From Micavibrio aeruginosavorus ARL-13 (GTDB lineage Bacteria > Pseudomonadota > Alphaproteobacteria > Micavibrionales > Micavibrionaceae), in assembly GCF_000226315.1 (NCBI RefSeq), contig NC_016026.1:2232001-2296000 (forward strand): a DNA stretch of 64,000 bases, written 5' to 3'. Shown in pieces: positions 45,616 through 56,606 of this stretch. Under the pieces are notes generated by a model, which made no database searches, was not told the DNA's origin, and saw only the letters and a program-made list of their open reading frames with translations. Position numbers and translations under genes: made by a program. How positions within the stretch are numbered: position 1 is the stretch's first letter; every line of letters starts with the position of its first letter.

Positions 45616-46110
45616 CTAGTGCGCATGCCCGGCGTGGTCGTCATGCCCGGCACCGTGATCGTGCCCATGGTCATGATCCGCCGGAACATCGCCCGCGGCC
45701 CGGACCAGAACGGTCGTTTCAACTTTGCCCGCTTTTTCAAACACCAGCGTCAGGGGGAAGGTCTGATCCTTCACCAACGGCTGGGGCAAATCCAACAGCA
45801 TAATATGGTGACCGCCCGGCTTTAACGTCAGGCCGGCATCGGCACCAACATCAAAACCATCAGTTTTGCGCATCTTCATGACACCGTTGTCATCTTCGTG
45901 CGTATGCAGTTCGGCGCGCTTGGTCACCGGCGTTTCCGCACCAATCAAACGATCCGCCGCATCCGCCCCAACGGTCAAAAATACCGCCCCGGTTTTTGTG
46001 CCGGATACGGTGGCAAAACTATAGGCATCATGCACGATCACATCGGCATAAGCGGCAGAGGACAAAACGCTCAACATCAAGGCCATCAGGGCCGCAGAAC
46101 GCATTTTCAT
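45616..46110 (-). CDS. Periplasmic copper chaperone PCuAC with His-rich tail
   Basis: 164 residues from MKMRSAALMALML (AAGGATCA upstream); the longer frame to 46227 is rejected. After a signal peptide ending AAYADV comes the PCuAC fold: AYSFATVSGTKTGAVFLTV, ELHTHEDDNGVMKMRK (the H-x-M/M-x-M copper ligands) and LKPGGHHIMLLDL. The last 20 residues (ADHDHGHDHGAGHDDHAG) are an extra metal-binding tail. It likely hands Cu(I) to cytochrome oxidase. It is followed directly by aroQ and preceded by thioredoxin-fold genes. Confidence 0.9.
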   Translation of the reverse strand: MKMRSAALMALMLSVLSSAAYADVIVHDAYSFATVSGTKTGAVFLTVGADAADRLIGAETPVTKRAELHTHEDDNGVMKMRKTDGFDVGADAGLTLKPGGHHIMLLDLPQPLVKDQTFPLTLVFEKAGKVETTVLVRAAGDVPADHDHGHDHGAGHDDHAGHAH

Positions 46111-46120
46111 GATTGATCCT

Positions 46121-46780
46121 TTATCGGGACGGGGTGGTACGAACATGGTTAAAGAACGCCAGAAAATCGGATGATTTGAACACGCCGTCCTTCGGCGGTG
46201 CAAAGACCAGATGATCATTAAAGACAAAAGACGGCAGGGCCGGTGGCTTTACCGCATCCATCAAGGCGCGTCCGGCATTCAACGCATCATCGACGCGCGG
46301 GTCATTCATATCGGCATTGAGCCGATCAAAATCGACCCCGGCATCCATCGCCAGTGTTTTGACGACATCATCGGTCAGCGCACCATCATAATTCATCAGC
46401 GCATCATGAAACGGGGCAAATTTATCCTGGAGCCCGGCAGCCAGGGCCAGACGGGCCAGACGCTGGTTATGTGGATCGGATAGCGGGACAGGCTGGACAA
46501 TGACCTGAATATCCCCGGCGCCAGCCGCCTCATCCGCCAGCGCCTGGGTCAGGGCCTGATGCGCCTGCATGCAGGGGTCACAACTGCCATACCGGGTCAG
46601 GGCGACGATACGGATGACGGGGTCGCCCTGCTCCGCCGCGTGCATCACCTGACCGGCCACGGCCTGGGTAATATGGGATTGTGTTTTTTTCCATGACAAT
46701 GTCCGCATCGTCATGGATGTCGCCAGAAAGACCAGCAGGATCGCAAAACCGCCCAACCCCCACACAAGGATACGTCGCAT
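46121..46780 (-). CDS. Membrane-anchored DsbA/thioredoxin-fold protein
   Basis: 219 residues from MRRILVWGLGG (GGGGG just upstream). One N-terminal membrane helix (GGFAILLVFLATSMTM) anchors a periplasmic thioredoxin-fold domain with the active-site motif YGSCDPCMQAH and a cis-Pro-like PALPSFVFND. DsbA-type insertion helices lie between. Probably a thiol-disulphide oxidoreductase. It lies between the ScsC-like gene and the copper chaperone in one transcription direction, consistent with a copper/thiol envelope cluster. Confidence 0.8.
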   Translation of the reverse strand: MRRILVWGLGGFAILLVFLATSMTMRTLSWKKTQSHITQAVAGQVMHAAEQGDPVIRIVALTRYGSCDPCMQAHQALTQALADEAAGAGDIQVIVQPVPLSDPHNQRLARLALAAGLQDKFAPFHDALMNYDGALTDDVVKTLAMDAGVDFDRLNADMNDPRVDDALNAGRALMDAVKPPALPSFVFNDHLVFAPPKDGVFKSSDFLAFFNHVRTTPSR

Positions 46781-46816
46781 TATGGCCCCCATTGGTCTTT
46801 CAGCGTTTCCAGATCG

Positions 46817-47599
46817 TTAGTCTTTCTTCGCCAGCTTGGCGCGTTCTTCGGCAATGATTGATTGCATGCCTTCCAGACCCAGATAGCCACGCACCGGGGT
46901 TTCATTGATAATGAAGCCCGGCGTGCCGCTAATGCCCAGTTCGCGGGCCAGAGCGATGTTGGATTCGATCTGCTTGGCCACGTCGGCGCTTTCCGCATCT
47001 TTCTTCATCTGCTCAACATCCAGCCCCAGATCCTTGCCCATAGCTTGCACTTGCTCTTCGCGCAACTGACCGGACATTTTCATCAGCTTGGAATGCATTT
47101 CAAAGTATTTGCCCTGTTTCCCGGCAGCCAAAGCATATTTCGCGGCCATGTGCGACCCTTCGGACAAGATCGGGAAATCGATCATGACGAATTTCACATC
47201 CTTGTCCGATTCCAGGATTTGCGCCATGTCGTTAAAGGCGTGTTTGCAATACCCGCAATTATAATCATAAAACTCGGCGATCACGACCGTGCCCTTGGGA
47301 TTGCCCGCCACGGGCTTGCCCGCATCGTTGAACAACGCGTCTTTCTTGGTCACAATCAATTCTTTCATCGCATCGACCTGCGCCTGTTCCTGATCGACTT
47401 GATGCTTGGCCACGGCTTCCATAATCACCTGCGGGTTTTCCATCAGGTAGTCATAGATAATGTCATTCAACGCAGCCTTTTGATCGGCGGTGAAGACGTC
47501 TTTCGTCGCGGCGTGCGGCACGAGGGCAAAGCCCGCAACCGATACGGCCAAAACGGAAACAGCAACAGCAGAGAGGCGCAGTTTGGAAGAGAGGGTCAC
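46817..47599 (-). CDS. DsbA-family protein, ScsC/BcfH-like
   Basis: 260 residues. A signal peptide (LRLSAVAVSVLAVSVAGFAL) is followed by a helical N-terminal stalk (FTADQKAALNDIIYDYLMENPQVIMEAVAKHQVD), which in ScsC-like proteins forms a trimer, and a DsbA fold with YDYNCGYCKHAFNDM and GTPGFIIN (cis-Pro). Such proteins isomerise or reduce periplasmic disulphides, some in copper stress. Same direction and cluster as the next two genes. Confidence 0.88.
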   Translation of the reverse strand: MTLSSKLRLSAVAVSVLAVSVAGFALVPHAATKDVFTADQKAALNDIIYDYLMENPQVIMEAVAKHQVDQEQAQVDAMKELIVTKKDALFNDAGKPVAGNPKGTVVIAEFYDYNCGYCKHAFNDMAQILESDKDVKFVMIDFPILSEGSHMAAKYALAAGKQGKYFEMHSKLMKMSGQLREEQVQAMGKDLGLDVEQMKKDAESADVAKQIESNIALARELGISGTPGFIINETPVRGYLGLEGMQSIIAEERAKLAKKD

Positions 47600-47637
47600 G
47601 GGTATGTCCTTTCGCGTGAAACAAGTCGGGTTAAGTT

Positions 47638-49014
47638 TTAATCTTTATCGGCACTTTGTTCAACATGGCTCAGGATATCCTGCGCCCGAATCCATGGGGC
47701 GGAGCCTTTTTTCAAACCTTGTGCGGCCACTTCGGCCTGACGTTTTGCATAGTCGTTATTTCGTTGCAGCAGCGCTTCCTCGGCTAGATGCAGGCGCGCC
47801 ATCGGGTCATTGCCCTGTTTGCCGTAAGCGGTGGCCAGCAGGCGATGCACGCGCGGTGAACGCGTTTCGGTCCGCAGGGCTTTTTGCAACTGGGTGATCG
47901 CCTCATCCAATGACGAATTCGACTCGATCAGCGCATGGGCGTAGGATACGCGCAATAACGGCGCATCCGCATCCAGAGTCACGGCCTTGCGATAGAAGGG
48001 CACGGCCTCTTTCACCTTGCCGAAATCGACCAGCATCTGGCCCTTCAGTTCGTTGAAATACGGGTTTTCCGGCTCATCCTTCAGCAACGCGTCCATTTGC
48101 CCCAGCGCGTCCGTGACGCGGTTCTGGCGATAGGCGGCGATGGCACGGGCATAACGCGCCGCCATTGATGTATCCCGGTCGGCATAAACCCACGGCACCT
48201 GCTCCGGCGTGATAAAGCCGACCAGCTTTGCAATCATGCGGGCATGCTCTTCGTTCCACGACGCGGGCACGGGCTTGGCATTATCAAAGCTGTTTCCCTG
48301 CAACACCGTTTCAACGGCCTGAATCCGGTCCCGGGTCAGCGGGTGGGTGCGGACATATTCGGATTGCTGGCTGGCGGGCAGCAATTCTTCATTTTCCATC
48401 TGTTTCATAAAACTGAGGAACCCGGCCCCGTTCAGGCCCGCCTTGGACATATAGGACAGGCCCGCCTGATCCGCGCTGGATTCCTGGACCCGGCTGAACG
48501 CCATAAAACGCCGTTCCGCCATCGACCGCGACCCCATCGACACCGCGCTGGCCGCTCCGCCATCGCCCGTGGCAATGGCCGCGCCAATCCCGATCAAAGC
48601 CCCCAGAATCGTTTCATAGGACGCTTCTTCCAGCGCCTGCCGCGTGCGGATCAAATGCCCGCCGCTGATATGGCCCAATTCGTGGGCGATGACGCCGATC
48701 AGCTCTTCCGGTGTTTTTGTGCGCTGAATCAAGCCGGTATAGATAAAAACATTCTGCCCGCCGGCGACAAAGGCATTCAGGCTGGAATCCTGAACCAGGA
48801 TGAAATTGACCGATTTCGGGTCCAGCCCGGCGGCCCGCACCACAGGCTCGGACCACATTTCGATGGTTTTTTCGATTTCCGTATCACGGATGAGCGTCGG
48901 GCCGTTTTGCGCAAAGCCATCCCCGACCGTGCCCAGCAACAGCCCGGTTACCATCACAAAACCCAGAACAGGGCGCACCCCGCGACGACGGAACAATTTC
49001 ATGAATCCCAGCAT
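47638..49014 (-). CDS. M48 metalloprotease with TPR repeats (BepA/YfgC-like)
   Basis: 458 residues. Signal peptide (PVLGFVMVTGLLLGTVGDGFAQ), then the M48 catalytic domain with HELGHISGGH and ESSADQAGLSYM as zinc ligands, and a C-terminal TPR-like region (VTDALGQMDALLKDEPENPYF, AVPFYRKAVTLDADAPLLR). BepA degrades or assists misfolded outer-membrane proteins such as LptD. Periplasmic. An internal start at 49002 is possible. Confidence 0.92.
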   Translation of the reverse strand: MLGFMKLFRRRGVRPVLGFVMVTGLLLGTVGDGFAQNGPTLIRDTEIEKTIEMWSEPVVRAAGLDPKSVNFILVQDSSLNAFVAGGQNVFIYTGLIQRTKTPEELIGVIAHELGHISGGHLIRTRQALEEASYETILGALIGIGAAIATGDGGAASAVSMGSRSMAERRFMAFSRVQESSADQAGLSYMSKAGLNGAGFLSFMKQMENEELLPASQQSEYVRTHPLTRDRIQAVETVLQGNSFDNAKPVPASWNEEHARMIAKLVGFITPEQVPWVYADRDTSMAARYARAIAAYRQNRVTDALGQMDALLKDEPENPYFNELKGQMLVDFGKVKEAVPFYRKAVTLDADAPLLRVSYAHALIESNSSLDEAITQLQKALRTETRSPRVHRLLATAYGKQGNDPMARLHLAEEALLQRNNDYAKRQAEVAAQGLKKGSAPWIRAQDILSHVEQSADKD

Positions 49015-49075
49015 TTCTGATAAATATGGTGCAAAGATGACGCAATGACAGCCCGAACGGACCCATAACTTTAGT

Positions 49076-49423
49076 ATGACCGCCCTCCTCTATCAATGGA
49101 TTGATCTGATCTGGATCCCGATTGCCATGGTGGTGGTTCACCGCGGGCAGGTTTTAAAAAGCCTGGCCTTCATTCTGACCTGTATCCTGACCTTACGGAC
49201 ACAAATCGAGATTATGGAGTCCATCGGCAAGGGCGATGGCATTCTCCACTGGCTCGATATGGGTCTTTATGAACGCGGATTGATCATTTATGGCCTGTTA
49301 ATAGGGGTTTTTCTTGTATTGGCGCACTTTTCCCCGCATACAAGGGGCGTAATCTTTCTGGCGGCGACCTTGTCCCTGTATGTACTGGGCCTATGTGTTT
49401 CGATGCTTGCGATGGTGTTTTGA
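49076..49423 (+). CDS. Small membrane protein of unknown function
   Basis: 115 residues with three or four hydrophobic helices (residues ~5-22, 29-43, 70-85, 92-112) and little polar sequence. No family recognised. Its stop (TGA) is one base from the rlmE ATG, so the pair is translationally linked. It is divergent from the BepA-like gene. Confidence 0.65.
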   Translation: MTALLYQWIDLIWIPIAMVVVHRGQVLKSLAFILTCILTLRTQIEIMESIGKGDGILHWLDMGLYERGLIIYGLLIGVFLVLAHFSPHTRGVIFLAATLSLYVLGLCVSMLAMVF

Positions 49424-49424
49424 G

Positions 49425-50123
49425 ATGAGTGAGAAAAAAGGGTCAGGATCCGGGTCTGGAACGGGCAATTTGCGCGGCAACCAGCGCAACGTGAAGGTTA
49501 AGAACAAGAGCTTGAAACTCTCGTCCCGCCGCTGGCTGCAACGCCAGCTGAATGATCCTTACGTGCTGGAAGCGCAAAAGGCTGGCTTCCGTTCCCGCGC
49601 GGCCTTCAAGCTGATCGAGATGGATGAGCAGCTGCACCTGATCCGCCCGGGCATGAACATCATTGATCTGGGGGCCGCCCCGGGCGGCTGGTCCCAGGTG
49701 GCCGCGGCCAAGGGGGCACACGTTGTGGGCCTTGACCTGCTGCCCATCGACCCGCTGCCGGGCATCGCCTTTCTGCAGATGGATTTTATGAACGATGACG
49801 CACCCGAAGCGCTGATCACCACACTGGATGGTCCTGCCGATCTGGTCATGTCCGACATGGCGCCAAACACGACGGGCCACCAATCCACCGACCATATCCG
49901 CATCATGGGATTGGTCGAAGCCGCGTATGATTTCGCATTGGAAGTTTTGAGACCCGGCGGATCGTTCGTCGCCAAAGTGTTTCAAGGCGGCACGCAGGCC
50001 GAATTGCTGGCCCGCATGAAGCGCGATTTCAAATCCGTGAAACACATCAAACCCAAAGCCAGCCGCAAGGAATCGGCCGAACAATATGTCGTGGCCACCG
50101 GGTTCAAGGGCATCAGCGAATAA
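49425..50123 (+). CDS. rlmE: 23S rRNA (uridine-2'-O-)-methyltransferase RlmE/FtsJ
   Basis: 232 residues from [14 protein letters not shown]; the frame extends 15 codons upstream inside the membrane gene but the start after its stop is preferred. Catalytic core: [20 protein letters not shown] motif [17 protein letters not shown], then [18 protein letters not shown] and FVAKVFQGG, giving the K-D-K-E set. It methylates U2552 of 23S rRNA in the A loop. The first 40 residues are Gly/Ser/Lys-rich and probably disordered. Confidence 0.95.
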   Translation: MSEKKGSGSGSGTGNLRGNQRNVKVKNKSLKLSSRRWLQRQLNDPYVLEAQKAGFRSRAAFKLIEMDEQLHLIRPGMNIIDLGAAPGGWSQVAAAKGAHVVGLDLLPIDPLPGIAFLQMDFMNDDAPEALITTLDGPADLVMSDMAPNTTGHQSTDHIRIMGLVEAAYDFALEVLRPGGSFVAKVFQGGTQAELLARMKRDFKSVKHIKPKASRKESAEQYVVATGFKGISE

Positions 50124-50124
50124 C

Positions 50125-50154
50125 AAAAAACCCCGCCAAATGGCGGGGTTTTTA
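50125..50154. terminator. Intrinsic terminator after rlmE
   Basis: AAAAAACCCCGCC-AAAT-GGCGGGGTTTTT, strong on both strands between convergent genes. Confidence 0.92.
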
Positions 50155-50170
50155 ATTCACATGAAACAGA

Positions 50171-50758
50171 TTAGCGGCGCAGGAAATCGAACAGGCCCGG
50201 CTTCTTGTTCTGGACGGACCCTTTCGGCATTTCATCAACAATTTTGCGCATCGTGTTCAATTCCGCCGATTGTTTGAACGCGCCGTGATATTTCGATCCT
50301 TGTTCGCTGGAGTCCATGGCCTCGGCCACAACGTGCAGCGGAACGCTTTCCACCGCATCACCGTTGCCGAAATGCTTTTCCATCTTTTCCAGTTTTTTGC
50401 TGAGGAAACGGTCCAGATCGTTCAGCGTTTTGCGCTCGCCATTTTGGGCACGCAGGCACGCATCAATCACTTTTTCCGTCAGCTCCATCACCTGATCCAG
50501 ACCGCCGGCATGGCCGTCGATCAACAGGTCGGAATAGGTGGACAGGATATTCGTTTCACCCAAATTCGGGCACAGGGTCCGGATGTTGGCTTGCAGGGAT
50601 TTATCCAGCGTCTTGCGCGCTTCGCGGTCCAGGCGCTGGCCGTCATAGGATTTGTGAAAGTCCCAGTCAAAAATGTTGATCATCACCGCTTCGGCGGCGG
50701 ACATGTCCGGGGTCTGTGCCCCAGTTTCTTTATTTGCATCGTCGAATGACTTACGCAT
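50171..50758 (-). CDS. Protein of unknown function
   Basis: 195 residues from MRKSFDDANKETGAQTPDMS (GAGGGT upstream); a 61-residue in-frame extension to 50941 is judged untranslated. Soluble, helix-rich and charged (FLSKKLEKMEKHF; ERKTLNDLDRFL). No family is recognised. Ends QNKKPGLFDFLRR. Convergent with rlmE. Confidence 0.6.
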   Translation of the reverse strand: MRKSFDDANKETGAQTPDMSAAEAVMINIFDWDFHKSYDGQRLDREARKTLDKSLQANIRTLCPNLGETNILSTYSDLLIDGHAGGLDQVMELTEKVIDACLRAQNGERKTLNDLDRFLSKKLEKMEKHFGNGDAVESVPLHVVAEAMDSSEQGSKYHGAFKQSAELNTMRKIVDEMPKGSVQNKKPGLFDFLRR

Positions 50759-52561
<1,803 letters not shown>

Positions 52562-52567
52562 AAGAAA

Positions 52568-52735
52568 AACCACAGATGGACACGGATCAACACGGATTTG
52601 ATCTTCGTCATCCCGGCGCAGGCCGGGATCTTCCTGAGGTTAAGAAAATTTTTTGAACTGTGATGGCGGCAGAAGATACCGGCTTTCGCCGGTATGACGG
52701 ATTTCATTTGTGTTGATCCGTGTCCATCTGTGGTT
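52568..52735. repeat. MITE-like element with 26-bp terminal inverted repeats
   Basis: Terminal arms 52568-52593 and 52710-52735 are exact complements (CCACAGATGGACACGGATCA... ends). Inside are two more hairpins, CGTCATCCCGGCGCAGGCCG and its inverted partner ACCGGCTTTCGCCGGTATGA, so the element is a palindrome of palindromes, 168 bases long, with no coding capacity. Confidence 0.85.
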
Positions 52736-52787
52736 ACAAAAAAACAGCGGGGCCAAAGGCACCCGCTGTTTTTCAAAATTTAAAAAA

Positions 52788-52994
52788 TTACTGCGCCGGT
52801 TGCGCCGGGGCAGATTCCTGAATGGCTTCGCCAGCATCTTCGACTGCTTCGCCAATCGCATCACCGGCCTGTTCCATCGCGGCTTCCATTTTTTCGCCCG
52901 GTGTTTTGGGTTTCTGGGTTTCTTGATATCCAACATAACCGAGAACACCGACCAGAATGATGGTCACAATGATCAAAAGGGTTTTTGTATTCAT
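52788..52994 (-). CDS. Small membrane-anchored protein of unknown function
   Basis: 68 residues from MNTKTLLIIVTIILVGVLGY. One N-terminal membrane helix is followed by an acidic amphipathic helix with repeats (EKMEAAMEQAGDAIGEAVEDAGEAIQE) and a Pro/Ala tail. Its pattern resembles small stress-related envelope proteins with A/G/E heptads, but no name is justified. Confidence 0.55.
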   Translation of the reverse strand: MNTKTLLIIVTIILVGVLGYVGYQETQKPKTPGEKMEAAMEQAGDAIGEAVEDAGEAIQESAPAQPAQ

Positions 52995-53062
52995 GGTTTG
53001 GGTTTCCTTTGTTTTTGTGATTAAACTGATGGGCACTCTACACGCCTAAAGATCTAGTACAA

Positions 53063-53623
53063 ATGGATAGAATGACAATTCGCGCCGCAACACACGATGA
53101 TATTGACGTTTTGGCCCGCATTCTGGTCAGCGGTTTCCACGCCACCTATGAGGGCCTTGTGGACCCGGAATGGCTGGCGGCGAAGACCGAAGACGAATAT
53201 CGCGGCAAATGGCGCGAATGGCTGGACAGTGACGGGTTTTATGCCCTGGTGTCCTGTCTGGACGACGGCACGCCCGTGGGCGTGGTTAGTTTTGGCAAAT
53301 TGAAAACCCCGCCACCCGGCGTATCACTGATCCGTCCGCTCTATACCGCCGAAATCTATGCCATCTATATCTTGCCGGAATATTGGCGGCAGGGGCATGG
53401 TTTGAAATTGATGCAGGCCGCCACCGAATCGCTGTTGACCATGAAGCATAAATCCATGTGTTTATGGGCACTGGAGGCGAACAAGCGCGCCGGTGCATTT
53501 TACACAACACTGGGTGGACAGCGAATCGGTAAGCGCGATATTGAGGCCGGGGCCCGCAAAGCGCGCGAAGTCTGCTTCGGATGGCGTGACACCAAACCGA
53601 TTCTGGCCCATGCCAAGCAATGA
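53063..53623 (+). CDS. GNAT-family N-acetyltransferase
   Basis: 186 residues. GNAT pattern: TIRAATHDDIDVLARIL at the N-terminus, acetyl-CoA loop IYILPEYWRQGHGLKLMQAATESL, then SMCLWALEANKRAGAFYTTLGG. The start MDRMTIRA could instead be MTIRA at 53072. Substrate unknown; the layout resembles small-molecule acetyltransferases. Lone gene. Confidence 0.88.
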   Translation: MDRMTIRAATHDDIDVLARILVSGFHATYEGLVDPEWLAAKTEDEYRGKWREWLDSDGFYALVSCLDDGTPVGVVSFGKLKTPPPGVSLIRPLYTAEIYAIYILPEYWRQGHGLKLMQAATESLLTMKHKSMCLWALEANKRAGAFYTTLGGQRIGKRDIEAGARKAREVCFGWRDTKPILAHAKQ

Positions 53624-53801
53624 AAAAACAAGATTCTGCATAATCGGGCACCACATTGTGGCGGCTTTGTGTCAGCGGGGCCTGAATTGTGATTTTATCA
53701 TGACATTCAATAACTAAGCCCATTTTTTCACTTTGTGTTCATCATCAAATCCTATATTGGAATCGCATACCGCACATTTGTTCCTGAGGAGGACACATAT
53801 T

Positions 53802-54179
53802 ATGAAGGCTCTGTTGAGTGTATTGACTGCTGCTGTTGTTCTGGCTGCCCCGGTTGCTGCGAAAGCGGACGACCATGCTGCTCCGGCCACTGAAATGAAG
53901 GCTGAAGTTGCTGCTGAAGAAGCGGCCCCGGCTGTTGCTGAAGAAGCAACCATCCTGACCTACACGCTGGCCGATGGCACGAGCGTTGTGGTTGAGGCTG
54001 ACGCTGTATTCGTTCTGGACAAAGACGGCAACCGCACGGCTGCTCCGGATGGCGAACACAAAACCGTTGATGGCCAGACCCTGAACGTTAAAGAAGGCAA
54101 ACTGGTGAAAGAAGAAGCTGCTGCTCCGGCAGAAGCTGCTCCGGCTGCTGACGCTGCTGCTCCGGCCGCTGCTGAATAA
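53802..54179 (+). CDS. Secreted Ala/Glu-rich small protein, probably highly expressed
   Basis: 125 residues from ATG with GAGGAGG 10 bases upstream. Signal peptide (LLSVLTAAVVLAAPVAAKADD), an Ala/Glu-rich segment, a beta-like core ATILTYTLADGTSVVVEADAVFVLDKDGN, and an Ala/Pro/Glu tail (APAEAAPAADAAAPAAAE). Codons favour GCT, GTT and GAA, unlike the GCC/GCG-rich neighbours, a sign of high expression or different origin. No family recognised. Confidence 0.7.
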   Translation: MKALLSVLTAAVVLAAPVAAKADDHAAPATEMKAEVAAEEAAPAVAEEATILTYTLADGTSVVVEADAVFVLDKDGNRTAAPDGEHKTVDGQTLNVKEGKLVKEEAAAPAEAAPAADAAAPAAAE

Positions 54180-54209
54180 TTTCGGCCCGGGCGCAGGCCC
54201 GACCGATGC

Positions 54210-54237
54210 AAAAACCCCGCCCAACGGCGGGGTTTTT
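54210..54237 (+). terminator. Intrinsic terminator
   Basis: AAAACCCCGCC-CAAC-GGCGGGGTTTTT after the Ala/Glu-rich protein gene. Confidence 0.9.
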
Positions 54238-54295
54238 CATTTTACGCCGAATTTCCTGTACTTTTCGCGTCCATCTGTGGCAAAAACCGCCCATC

Positions 54296-55624
54296 ATGAC
54301 ACCGGGCGCACGGCTCAAGGCCGTTTTAGACATTCTGGACAAAATCGATCATAGCCGCATCCCCATGGATGGCACGGTGGGCGACTATATGCGCTTCCGC
54401 CGATATATCGGCTCCAAGGACCGGGCGGAGATTGTTGAGCGCCTGTACAACATGGTCCGCGCCAAGGCGCGCCTGAACTGGTGGATGGATCATCTGTCCG
54501 CGCCGGACACCAACCGGGCCCGCGCCATTTTGTGGATGATGCTGGGCGAAAACATGGATGGCCCGCGTCTGGAAAAAATGTTCAACGGCGGAAAATACGA
54601 CCCCGAAGAACTGAATGACGACGAATTGAAATTAATCCGTGCCGCCACCGGACACACGATGAACCACCCGGACATGCCGGAGGCCATCCGCGTCGAATGC
54701 CCGCCCCAACACGAAGACGCCTTGCGCGCGTTGTGGGGTGCGGATTTCGCGGCCGAGATGGAAGCAATGCTGACATCGGCACCGCTCGACCTGCGCGTGA
54801 ATCTGCTGGCCACCGACCGCGACGCGGTTCGCGCCTCGCTGGCGAAGGACGGGGTTGAGGTTGATGATGCGCCGTTATGCCCATGGACATTGCGCGCGCG
54901 GAACAAAGCATTCCTGTCGAAAACAAAAGCCTATACCAAGGGCCATGTCGAAATTCAGGACGAAGGATCGCAACTGATTGCGTATCTGTGCGACGCCAAA
55001 CCGGGCGCGCAGGTTCTGGATTACTGTGCCGGTGCTGGCGGTAAGACGCTGGCTTTGATCAACGCCATGCAGGTCGAACGCCGCCCAAAGGGCCGCATCG
55101 TCGCCATGGATCTGGAAGAAGCCCGTTTGGAACGCGCCCGTCCGCGTTTCCGCCGCGCCCATGCCAGCGACATCATCGAGATCCGCCCGCTGTCGGATGA
55201 GCGTCACCGCAAATGGCTGCGCCGTCAGAAGGAAACATTCGATGTCGTTCTGACTGATGTACCGTGCAGTGGCACGGGCACATGGCGCCGCAACCCGGAT
55301 ACACGCTGGCGCGCCTTTGGCCCGTCGCTGGATGCACTGGTGCAGACACAGGCCGAAATTCTGGACAAGGTCGCAGGTGCCGTGAAGCCGGGCGGACGAT
55401 TGGTGTATGCCACCTGCTCCATCCTGCCGCGTGAGAACGAGGACCAGATCGAGGCGTTTTTGGCCCGCCACCCGGACTTTGAAATCTGGCCGATTGCCGA
55501 AGCCTTGCCGGATATGGGCAGCAAGCTGGCCGCCAAACCGGGCGCACCGTTTATGCGCCTGTCCCCGCGCCGCCACAACACGGACGGGTTTTTCGCCGCA
55601 ATCCTGCGCCGAAAGACAGCATAA
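54296..55624 (+). CDS. rsmB: RNA cytosine-5-methyltransferase, RsmB/Nol1 family
   Basis: 442 residues from ATG at 54296; the longer frame is judged untranslated. N-terminal NusB-like helices (residues ~1-135), then the SAM fold: VLDYCAGAGGKTLALINAM (motif I), RIVAMDLEEARLERARPR, the DVPCSGTGTWRRNPDTRW motif with the first catalytic Cys, and GGRLVYATCSILPRENEDQ with the second. The usual target of RsmB is C967 of 16S rRNA; exact target here is by family analogy. Confidence 0.88.
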   Translation: MTPGARLKAVLDILDKIDHSRIPMDGTVGDYMRFRRYIGSKDRAEIVERLYNMVRAKARLNWWMDHLSAPDTNRARAILWMMLGENMDGPRLEKMFNGGKYDPEELNDDELKLIRAATGHTMNHPDMPEAIRVECPPQHEDALRALWGADFAAEMEAMLTSAPLDLRVNLLATDRDAVRASLAKDGVEVDDAPLCPWTLRARNKAFLSKTKAYTKGHVEIQDEGSQLIAYLCDAKPGAQVLDYCAGAGGKTLALINAMQVERRPKGRIVAMDLEEARLERARPRFRRAHASDIIEIRPLSDERHRKWLRRQKETFDVVLTDVPCSGTGTWRRNPDTRWRAFGPSLDALVQTQAEILDKVAGAVKPGGRLVYATCSILPRENEDQIEAFLARHPDFEIWPIAEALPDMGSKLAAKPGAPFMRLSPRRHNTDGFFAAILRRKTA

Positions 55625-55685
55625 ACCACTGATTTCAAAAGAAAAACAACCTGATTATTGCAGAGTTTTCCATAAGAGCGTAAAA

Positions 55686-56420
55686 ATGTGTGATATTTCG
55701 AACAACGTCGCAACAAAGAATGGCGTAGGAATTTCATCAATCATGGCAGCACAGTTGAAAAACCTGACGGGCAAGACCGTCACCCAGGCCGCACAAAGCC
55801 TGCGGGAAGAATCCGGCTATATGTGGATCGCGGAAGATCAGGGTCTTTTACTCTCACCCGATGAATCACACATCTTTCGTCTGTGCCATGTACCGGATGT
55901 CGCCATGGCCTTTGCGGAAGTCTGCCGCAACCACGACCATCACAACCCGCATTTGCCGCGCGTGTTCTGCCATATTAAATTGAGCGAGCGGTCTTATCTG
56001 ACCATGATGGAGCCGCTGATCCCGTTCCACAAATTTGGCAAGGACGAATTATGCACGACCATGTTTGGCCAGGCCCGTGCCTTCGCCGCATTTTTGTCCG
56101 GTGATGAAATGCACAAGGCGCCGCATGAATGCATGCGCCACGACGCCAATTTGACCGAAGCCGCAAAAATGATCGTGCAGACCGCGCGTTACGCCAAAGA
56201 TCACGCCAAACGCGTCGCCATCGACACCACACCACCCAGCGTTATGTTCCGCAAAACCGCCGAAGGCGGATGCCAACCGGTTTATGTGGCCCCGCTGGTT
56301 CTGGACGGTCACCACAGCATTGATCGCAAAACGCTGGAAAAGATCGAAGCCCGATTCTCGGATCACGAGTTGCATAATCCGACATCCCGCTTCTGGCCAC
56401 AGGCCACACCCGCCCACTAA
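55686..56420 (+). CDS. Protein of unknown function
   Basis: 244 residues from MCDISNNVATKNGVG; a start at 55743 (MAAQLKNL, with GGA upstream) is equally credible. No recognised domain. It is soluble, with several His/Cys clusters (EVCRNHDHHNPHLP; ECMRHD). No signal peptide. A 62-base gap separates it from the methyltransferase gene; the long frame overlapping that gene is rejected. Confidence 0.55.
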   Translation: MCDISNNVATKNGVGISSIMAAQLKNLTGKTVTQAAQSLREESGYMWIAEDQGLLLSPDESHIFRLCHVPDVAMAFAEVCRNHDHHNPHLPRVFCHIKLSERSYLTMMEPLIPFHKFGKDELCTTMFGQARAFAAFLSGDEMHKAPHECMRHDANLTEAAKMIVQTARYAKDHAKRVAIDTTPPSVMFRKTAEGGCQPVYVAPLVLDGHHSIDRKTLEKIEARFSDHELHNPTSRFWPQATPAH

Positions 56421-56429
56421 CCACACACC

Positions 56430-56591
56430 GTCATCCCCGACCAGTGGAGAAGCGCCCCTTGGCGCTTCGAAACGCCGTGCGGGGATCCGGATTAAAAAGA
56501 GAGCACGCGAAAGCGTGCTCACGCATCATGCTGAATTCCCTTCCCGTCGCTCCAGAAAGCCTACGGCTTTCTTCGCTCCGCTGGGAATGAC
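56430..56591. repeat. Composite palindromic repeats
   Basis: GTCATCCCCG...CGGGGATCC at the left, a perfect GAGCACGC-GAAA-GCGTGCTC hairpin (56501-56520), and CTGGGAATGAC at the right with a CGAAGAAAGCC / GGCTTTCTTCG-like stem. It fills the gap between two convergent unknown genes. Confidence 0.75.
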
Positions 56592-56606
56592 AAAACTTTA
56601 AAAAGC

